Positions 58,839-64,000 of a stretch of DNA of 64,000 nt are shown here, one piece after another. The translations under genes and the position numbers were made by a program. How positions within the stretch are numbered: position 1 is the stretch's first letter; each line of letters begins with the position of its first letter. The notes under the pieces were generated by a model. That model was not told where the DNA came from. It made no database searches and saw only the letters and a program-made list of their open reading frames with translations. This stretch comes from Heterodera schachtii (lineage: Eukaryota; Nematoda; Chromadorea; Rhabditida; Heteroderidae). The stretch spans positions 635,814-699,813 of the forward strand of contig SIJG01000006.1 in NCBI GenBank assembly GCA_023374025.1, written 5' to 3'.

Positions 58839-59918
58839 GGCAAAAATTGCTGCAACAATTTTATAATTTAATTAATTTAAATGGAAATAAAATCCATAAT
58901 AAAAATAATAAGCAAAAATAAAATAAAATTTCTTTTCTCAAATGCCAATATTTATACCATCTGGAAAAAGTGGTGACGGAAAGATGGAAAATATTTTAGC
59001 GAATAATCTTTGAACGGCACAATTATCCCTTTCTGTGGCCAGTGATTTGTTTGTTTTGGATCATTTTCATGCCGTGTAATGCTAATCCGTTGGTGATTAA
59101 GATTATGACCGTGTCATTTTTTGGCATGGCATTTCACCGCTCCGATTACGCCATCCATTTTTGATGGTTTGTCCATTTGACGTGTCCAAAGTTGGTTGTT
59201 GATTGGCCCATTTCTTTCCTGCTTCTGGGTAAACAATTTTAGATCAAAATAAAAAAGCCTATTAAATTTGAATGACTCAAATTTGAAAAAAAGCAAAATT
59301 TCGCTGTACCGAAAAACTCCGTCGCCGCGGGGGATTTTAAATTTTATATAAAATGATATTAAGTTTCATACCTTCTCAAATTAGTATTTTTTAAATTCTT
59401 ATTACTTTCTTGAAATTAGTTTTTTCAAAATTTGTCCGATTTTTCTTCATTCGCCCACCCATTAATCCCTCCCCCCCCCAATTTTGGTCCATCAATTGCA
59501 AATGGAGTGCGTTCGTTCGTTCTTTCGTTCGTCAATTCGTCCGCTTCTCTTCTCCCATTCTTCCCATTTAAGCCCAATATTTGTCCTTTTCTCCCCCACT
59601 TTCCAAAATCGTCTGCTTTTGCTCATCTCCTCAAATGCGCAGTTTTCTTTCGTTGGTCCACAACATTTTGGAGCAGTTACTCCATGTCGTTTTATGTGTT
59701 CACTTTCGCTTATTCAATTAATTATTTAAATATTTTCGATTAAATTTGAATTTCATAATTATTTAATTTGCACAATTCCCTGGACTCAATAATTTGAACA
59801 ATTCTTCTACCTATTAAATTTTATTGATAGAAGCTTCTTTGGCACTGATTGATGGCATTTTGTCGTGCCTTTTCCCCACTTTTGCCATGCTTTTGTCCCT
59901 TTTCCAAATTCGGCTCAA
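58839..59918. other. spacer between two divergent secreted-peptide genes
   Basis: AT-rich, with a C run at 59470-59478. It probably contains promoters for the genes on both sides. Long frames near 59432-59743 are hydrophobic by composition and have no supported splice structure. Confidence 0.35.
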
Positions 59919-60235
59919 ATGGCGCGGTTTAACCACTCAAATCCCGCGCCTTTCCTTCTCCTTCTGTCCTCCATCGTGCCGATCATTTTCTTCCTTTTGA
60001 TCAGTCCTTGTGGCGGTAAATTTTGTGAGAATTCATTTTTTAAAATCATTAATATTAAATTAATTTAGCGCATAAATTACGGAAACGGAATTTGCTGACG
60101 TCAATGGATATCACCAGCAGCAGCAGTGAACTGCTCGCCAATGTTGGGGAAGACAACGACGGAACAGCAGCACAATTCGAGCACCTTTTAAAAGCAATTG
60201 GCGAGGAAAAGGACAAAGTGAAGAAGCTTCGCTGA
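59919..60235 (+). CDS. small secreted peptide precursor, about 87 residues
   Basis: Exon 1 (59919-60015) encodes MARFNHSNPAPFLLLLSSIV and PIIFFLLISPCG, a signal peptide. A 53-bp intron follows. Exon 2 (60069-60235) joins in phase 1: AHKLRKRNLLTSMDITSSSS, then ELLANVGEDNDGTAAQFEHL and LKAIGEEKDKVKKLR. A KLRKR cleavage site directly before NLLTSMDI gives it the form of a prepropeptide. A coiled-coil-like frame continues beyond the stop in another phase to about 60291, so a frameshift or unseen intron near 60210 is possible. No homologue recognised. Confidence 0.6.
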
Positions 60236-60392
60236 AACATGAAAAACTAAACGATTTGGTGGATAAATTAAAAAAGTGTTACCAATTCTGATCACCTTAA
60301 ATTTTAAAATCATCGCCGGTAATTACATAATTGGCACTATTAAACCCCTCTGATCATTTTTGGCTGATCATTCAACTGGACAATTAACTTCA

Positions 60393-60736
60393 ATGTTCCT
60401 GTCCCCTTTTGGACAGCCAATCAATTTGCTAAATTCATATGCCATTTTCCGCTCGTTTCAGCCGCTAATCGAATGGCCCCAGGGCTGGCGTCGGTTTTTG
60501 CTGCGCAAATTTGGCCGGACATTGCCAATCAGTGGCATTAAGGCCAAGGCAATGCCGTGCTGTGCCGGTGCCCCCTTTTTTTTAATTGTCTCGGCATTTA
60601 TGGCAAATAATTTGTTCCATTTTCTCTTAAGAATCCATTGGCCAACACGTGTGCACTGAGCTCAGAAATCGGAACCCTTCCCTCTTCCGAAAGCGGTGCA
60701 GGTGCTTTAAATTCAAATTATTACTTTTAAAAATTA
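60393..60736 (+). other. possible small gene of uncertain frame
   Basis: A TTTCAG acceptor at 60459-60463 precedes GC-rich sequence open in more than one frame (for example LIEWPQGWRRFLLRKFGRTL ... AMPCC). A second acceptor (TCTCTTAAG, 60630) precedes ESIGQHVCTELRNRNPSLFR and a Cys/Arg-rich end. GC content and splice motifs suggest a real gene, but the correct frame cannot be chosen. Confidence 0.25.
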
Positions 60737-61051
60737 AAAAATAATTACGATAGTGAAAATAAATATTGTAAATCGAAAATACATAGTTTATTAATCAAAA
60801 CTCAAAGTGCTTATTAGCCTTTTAAATTAAAAAATTCATTGAGTTAAATAATATATGCCTTCCAAGGTCAATAAATAATTTTAAATTTTAATTGATTTAA
60901 ATGACCTTTGTAGCAATTAAAATTTAGAATGAATGATAGAGTCCAATTTGAACTTTACATTGATTCTATTAAAGGCTACATTTTTGGGAATATATAAAAA
61001 AATAAACGAATTAATTTAATTTTTTTATATAAATCCACAAAATTTCAAATT

Positions 61052-61204
61052 TTAAGAACGGACGCGGACTTTGCCATTTTGCAGTGCTGCCGCAGCTGTC
61101 GCACAAATGTGGCCGAGTTGGGCCGCGAAATGTTCGCGACGGGGGTGAAAAGCCGGCACTGTTTTGACCGGCACAACCGCCAATTCTGCGCCCATTTTGT
61201 CCAT
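61052..61204 (-). CDS. possible 50-residue frame or terminal exon
   Basis: MDKMGAELAVVPVKTVPAFH followed by PRREHFAAQLGHICATAAAA and LQNGKVRVRS, GC-rich against an AT-rich background. It may be the last exon of a minus-strand gene, since the frame stays open upstream to 61312. No family recognised. Confidence 0.3.
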   Translation of the reverse strand: MDKMGAELAVVPVKTVPAFHPRREHFAAQLGHICATAAAALQNGKVRVRS

Positions 61205-61429
61205 CAAGTGAAGCAGAATTGATGAATTAATGACATAATTAAAAAGTGAAATTACATAAGACAATTTTAAGTGATGCTCGAAGAGTTTGGACTCATTTCT
61301 AAGAATTAACAAATTTTTACATAAATTTAATTAATTTTAAAATAGTTTTTCGTAAATTAAAATAAACAAATTTATTTTTGGTGGTTATATTTAATTTCCT
61401 TTCCCATTTCTCTCCAAGAGTGGCTTATG

Positions 61430-62451
61430 GGCAACAAATGTTGGCAAATCGGTCAATTGCAACGGGGACGGTGCTCCATTGGCATGCCATTGCCTTTCCG
61501 TTTTGCTTTTGCCATAAAATTCTCTTTTAGGCTTTTCGCGTGTGCCGTCGCAGTTGTGGCTTTTGCGAACCCGAGCTGTACCAGCAGCAAAATCAAAATT
61601 GCATCTCAAAAGTGTGGAAAATGACCACAAATGGCGCACCAACAACAACGAATGGTGGGTGCTTTACCACCGGAAATTTCAGATTTGCGGATCCCGCTGT
61701 TGGATTGGAATTCAAAATTTTGCAGGACGGGATCACGCGGGATTAATCCGCCATCCCAAAATTTTCCAAAAAATGTGAAATTGCGGACTGTCATCTCGCA
61801 AAATTCCTCGCCTTGCTCTACATTTAGATGCTTAATTTATGCTAATTAATTGATTAGTTATGTTTAATTTCCTAAAAATGCTTAGGCGAGCGTTGGAAGT
61901 CAAAAAAAGTAAAAACGACAACGCCAAAACAACCGCGTCCATTTACATTCCCAAGGAGTTCAAGCAGTACGATGAAGCCTACCAAGCCGGTTGTCGCTTC
62001 GAGTAGAAAAGCAACAACGGAAAGTGCAACAAGGCGCAGTAAGGCCACAATTTTGGTCGACTGATAAGCGGACCCGAACAGAATGGGCTTTGCCCCCCCC
62101 CCCCCCCCCTCATAAAAAGGGGTACGATTTGCCAAATTCATTTTTGGCATATCTTTACAGAAAAATCTCAAAATGACATTTTTTGTCGTCTAAATGCCGG
62201 TTTGATTACATCTCCATCCCTCCGCTTCAGGCACTGCTCCTCCCCGAATCGTTCGGCCGTTCACACGTCGGCCAATTCGTCCTCCTCCTCGGCTTCTTCC
62301 TTGCACTGTTCCGCCCCTGCCTCCTTTGCCTTCCATTCCGGTGCCAACAGCGGTAATTTTTGATCACTTTCCCCATTCTTGGGGCCGTTGGATTTTAATT
62401 TTAAAATTAGCCATTTAAGCCGTGGAGTCCGTCCACGTGCCTTCCGCTTGA
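61430..62451 (+). CDS. Cys-rich protein with ShKT-like motif and Ser-rich tail (5' end unresolved)
   Basis: Five exons join in phase: VNCNGDGAPLACHCLS; AFRVCRRSCGFCEPELYQQQ (from about 61533); ICGSRCWIGIQNFAGRDHAG ... KIFQKM; RALEVKKSKNDNAKTTASIY ... QAGCRFE (61889-62005); HCSSPNRSAVHTSANSSSSS ... (62231-62353); and a short end VESVHVPSA, stop at 62451. CRRSCGFC is the typical end of an ShKT module, common in secreted nematode proteins, and six cysteines lie within it, though spacing is shorter than usual. An alternative Pro/Arg-rich frame uses some of the same junctions, so the frame choice is an inference. No signal peptide was found. Confidence 0.4.
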
Positions 62452-62810
62452 GCCGCTGGCACCGCTAAAATCGCTGACAACTGCCACCATCGACACCACA
62501 ACATATTCGGCACCACGGCCCGAGCCAACAACGGACGAGTAAAAAAAAAAGCATGACGCAAACAAAATGCCAAAGAATTGCCAAACTCCGTTTTTTCGCA
62601 AATTCAGTCCGTTTCCTTTGCCGCCATTGTCTCCCATTGATCCCCCTTTGGCCAACCGTCGCCGGTCGGGCACAACCATAACAATAACGTGGAAACCGTC
62701 CTCATCAACGGGTGGCATATGGCCAGAGGTGGTCCAAGAAAAGTGTACATTGAAATGCTCGAGAGTTAATTAACAAATTAGGGAAAATAGGAAAATTATT
62801 TTGCTAATTA

Positions 62811-63215
62811 GTGACGCGCGAATGGCTTTTTAAGTTGCCAATTCCATTGCCGGACGAAATCATCGAGGCAATTCTGAACAAATTGTCGGGCATTGACGAC
62901 AATGGCGATTACATCATTGGCGAGTGCAAAGAGTGCGGTGAAAAGGCGCGGAAAGAAAAAGAGGGAGAAGAGAGTGTTGGAAGCATGGAGAGTGCAGAGA
63001 GACGAGAGGGAAGAGAAAATTCAGCAGAAAAAGGTGAACAAAACGGCAAGGAGGAAGCAGAAGAGGGGAGACAGACAGAAGAAGGGGTGGCCCAACTGAT
63101 TTTGGACATTCTTCTGAAAGCGGCCAAATGGGCGGGGGGAGAGAGTGGGGAAGAGAGAAGAGACCAGCAGACGGACAGAGACGAGCGAAATGATCAGAGG
63201 AAGAGAGCGAAGTGA
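62811..63215 (+). CDS. terminal exon of an unrecognised Glu/Lys-rich protein
   Basis: Begins after CTAATTAG: REWLFKLPIPLPDEIIEAIL, then NKLSGIDDNGDYIIGECKEC with a CxxC, then a long Glu/Lys/Arg-rich stretch, LILDILLKAAKWAGG, and a basic end. It may splice from sequence around 62690-62760 (VLINGWHMARGGPRKVYIEM with a GTTAAT donor, or a competing frame PSSSTGGIWPEVVQEK). The first 20 residues have a faint F-box-like look (LPDEIIEAIL), which I would not rely on. Confidence 0.4.
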   Translation: MTREWLFKLPIPLPDEIIEAILNKLSGIDDNGDYIIGECKECGEKARKEKEGEESVGSMESAERREGRENSAEKGEQNGKEEAEEGRQTEEGVAQLILDILLKAAKWAGGESGEERRDQQTDRDERNDQRKRAK

Positions 63216-63292
63216 TCAGTGGAAGAGAGCGAAGTGATCAGTGGAAGAGAGCGAAGTGATCAGTGGAAGAGAGCGAAGCGATCAGAGTAATT
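63190..63292. repeat. short tandem repeat at and after a gene end
   Basis: About four and a half copies of GATCAGTGGAAGAGAGCGAA with GTG between. The first copy overlaps the end of the preceding coding frame, so the stop codon lies inside the repeat. GATCA recurs in each unit. Confidence 0.8.
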
Positions 63293-63776
63293 AGCGGAAT
63301 ACCGATCGGAAGGGCGATTAGCCATGGAAATGGGTCATGATTAAATTGTTTAAAAATTCATTTCCAACATATTGTCTATAAATCGATTTTCATTTTCGAA
63401 TTGCCACTTTATTCATGATCAATCATTCGTTAATTGGAAGTTGGAAGGGTGAGTTTTTTTTTTTTGCATGTGAAAGTGAAAAGTGTGCTCTGTTTCAAAT
63501 GGGACCGTTATAAACGAAGTAAAAAACTGAAACCAAAAAAGAAATTGGGCATTTCTGTAAAATTTATTTTTAAATATTTTTATAAAATAATATCCAAAAT
63601 AAATAAAACAAAACGATGGAATCGATGAATGAATAGGGCTCGGGCTGACAAAATGAATGAATGAATTCATTGTGTGCTGATTGAACGCGGCAGCGCATTG
63701 TGTGCCGGCTTATCCAACATTAATTGACAGTAATTAACGACAGATAATAGCAAAACAATTACAATTACCCATCGAA
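63293..63776. other. spacer
   Basis: AT-rich. No gene recognised. Short basic or hydrophobic frames (63419-63670) are compositional. Confidence 0.35.
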
Positions 63777-64000
63777 ATGCATTCACTTTTCATCATTTTA
63801 TGCTTTTTCTTCTTCCATTGCGTTTTTGCAACAAATGGTAATTGGAAAATTTCCATTCAATTGAATTTTGTGGCATAATCGAATTGTTACATTAAGAAAC
63901 GAAATTTGGGAGCGATGCCGACGAAGGCACTTTTGGCAATGGCACAATGGCAAAGGCACAGCAAAATCCGCGCATCAAATGGACAGACGAGGAGAAACCG
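63777..64000 (+). CDS. 5' end of a probable secreted protein, truncated by the window
   Basis: Exon 1 (63777-63837) encodes a clear signal peptide, MHSLFIILCFFFFHCVFATN. After a 59-bp intron, exon 2 (from 63897) joins in phase 1 with ETKFGSDADEGTFGNGTMAK and AQQNPRIKWTDEEKP, still open at 64000. The start (hydrophobic signal exon, short phase-1 intron, then an Asp/Gly-rich exon) resembles the first two exons of the POP gene at 14.2 kb, so a related N-terminus is conceivable. Confidence 0.65.

Overview
The window is nuclear DNA of a nematode, most likely a tylenchid plant parasite such as a cyst nematode (inference). The evidence is two cuticle collagen genes, a two-domain nematode galectin, many short AT-rich introns ending in TTTTCAG-like acceptors, acceptors placed a few bases before start codons (possible spliced-leader sites), and one GC-AG intron. 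Coding exons are richer in GC than the spacers, and G/C homopolymer runs are scattered through non-coding DNA. Layout: 0-4.2 kb, ASH2 (minus); 4.6-6.4 kb, a GOLM-like coiled-coil membrane protein (plus); 6.6-7.6 kb, a long foldback transposon; 8.1-11 kb, two unrecognised coiled-coil or low-complexity genes (minus); 11-14.2 kb, spacer; 14.2-23 kb, one large prolyl oligopeptidase gene (plus) with a signal peptide, a long N-terminal extension and a 2.3 kb, roughly 60-bp minisatellite in an intron. From 22.9 to 29.9 kb a 2.3 kb tandem duplication carries two copies of a gene for an identical 112-residue membrane protein. Three transposon insertions sit in one copy only, so the sister copy preserves each empty site. 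Then come LSG1 (30.1-33.5 kb, plus), a tandem-repeat galectin (34.8-36.3 kb, plus), M-Ras (37.8-39.1 kb, minus), two tandem cuticle collagens (41.9-48.5 kb, plus), and on the minus strand SHQ1, an unrecognised coiled-coil gene, GINS1 and DERA (48.8-57.8 kb). The last 6 kb holds several small, probably secreted or membrane proteins, most of which are very short open frames recovered by following splice sites. The housekeeping genes cover histone H3K4 methylation (ASH2), 60S maturation (LSG1), H/ACA RNP assembly (SHQ1), replication initiation (GINS1), deoxynucleoside catabolism (DERA) and Ras signalling. They form no single pathway. The most interesting parts are the secreted-type prolyl oligopeptidase, the short secreted peptide genes, and a GC-rich hairpin core found at the centre of two unrelated foldback transposons. 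Exon limits were derived by eye from splice motifs, reading phase and remembered family sequences, without any search.
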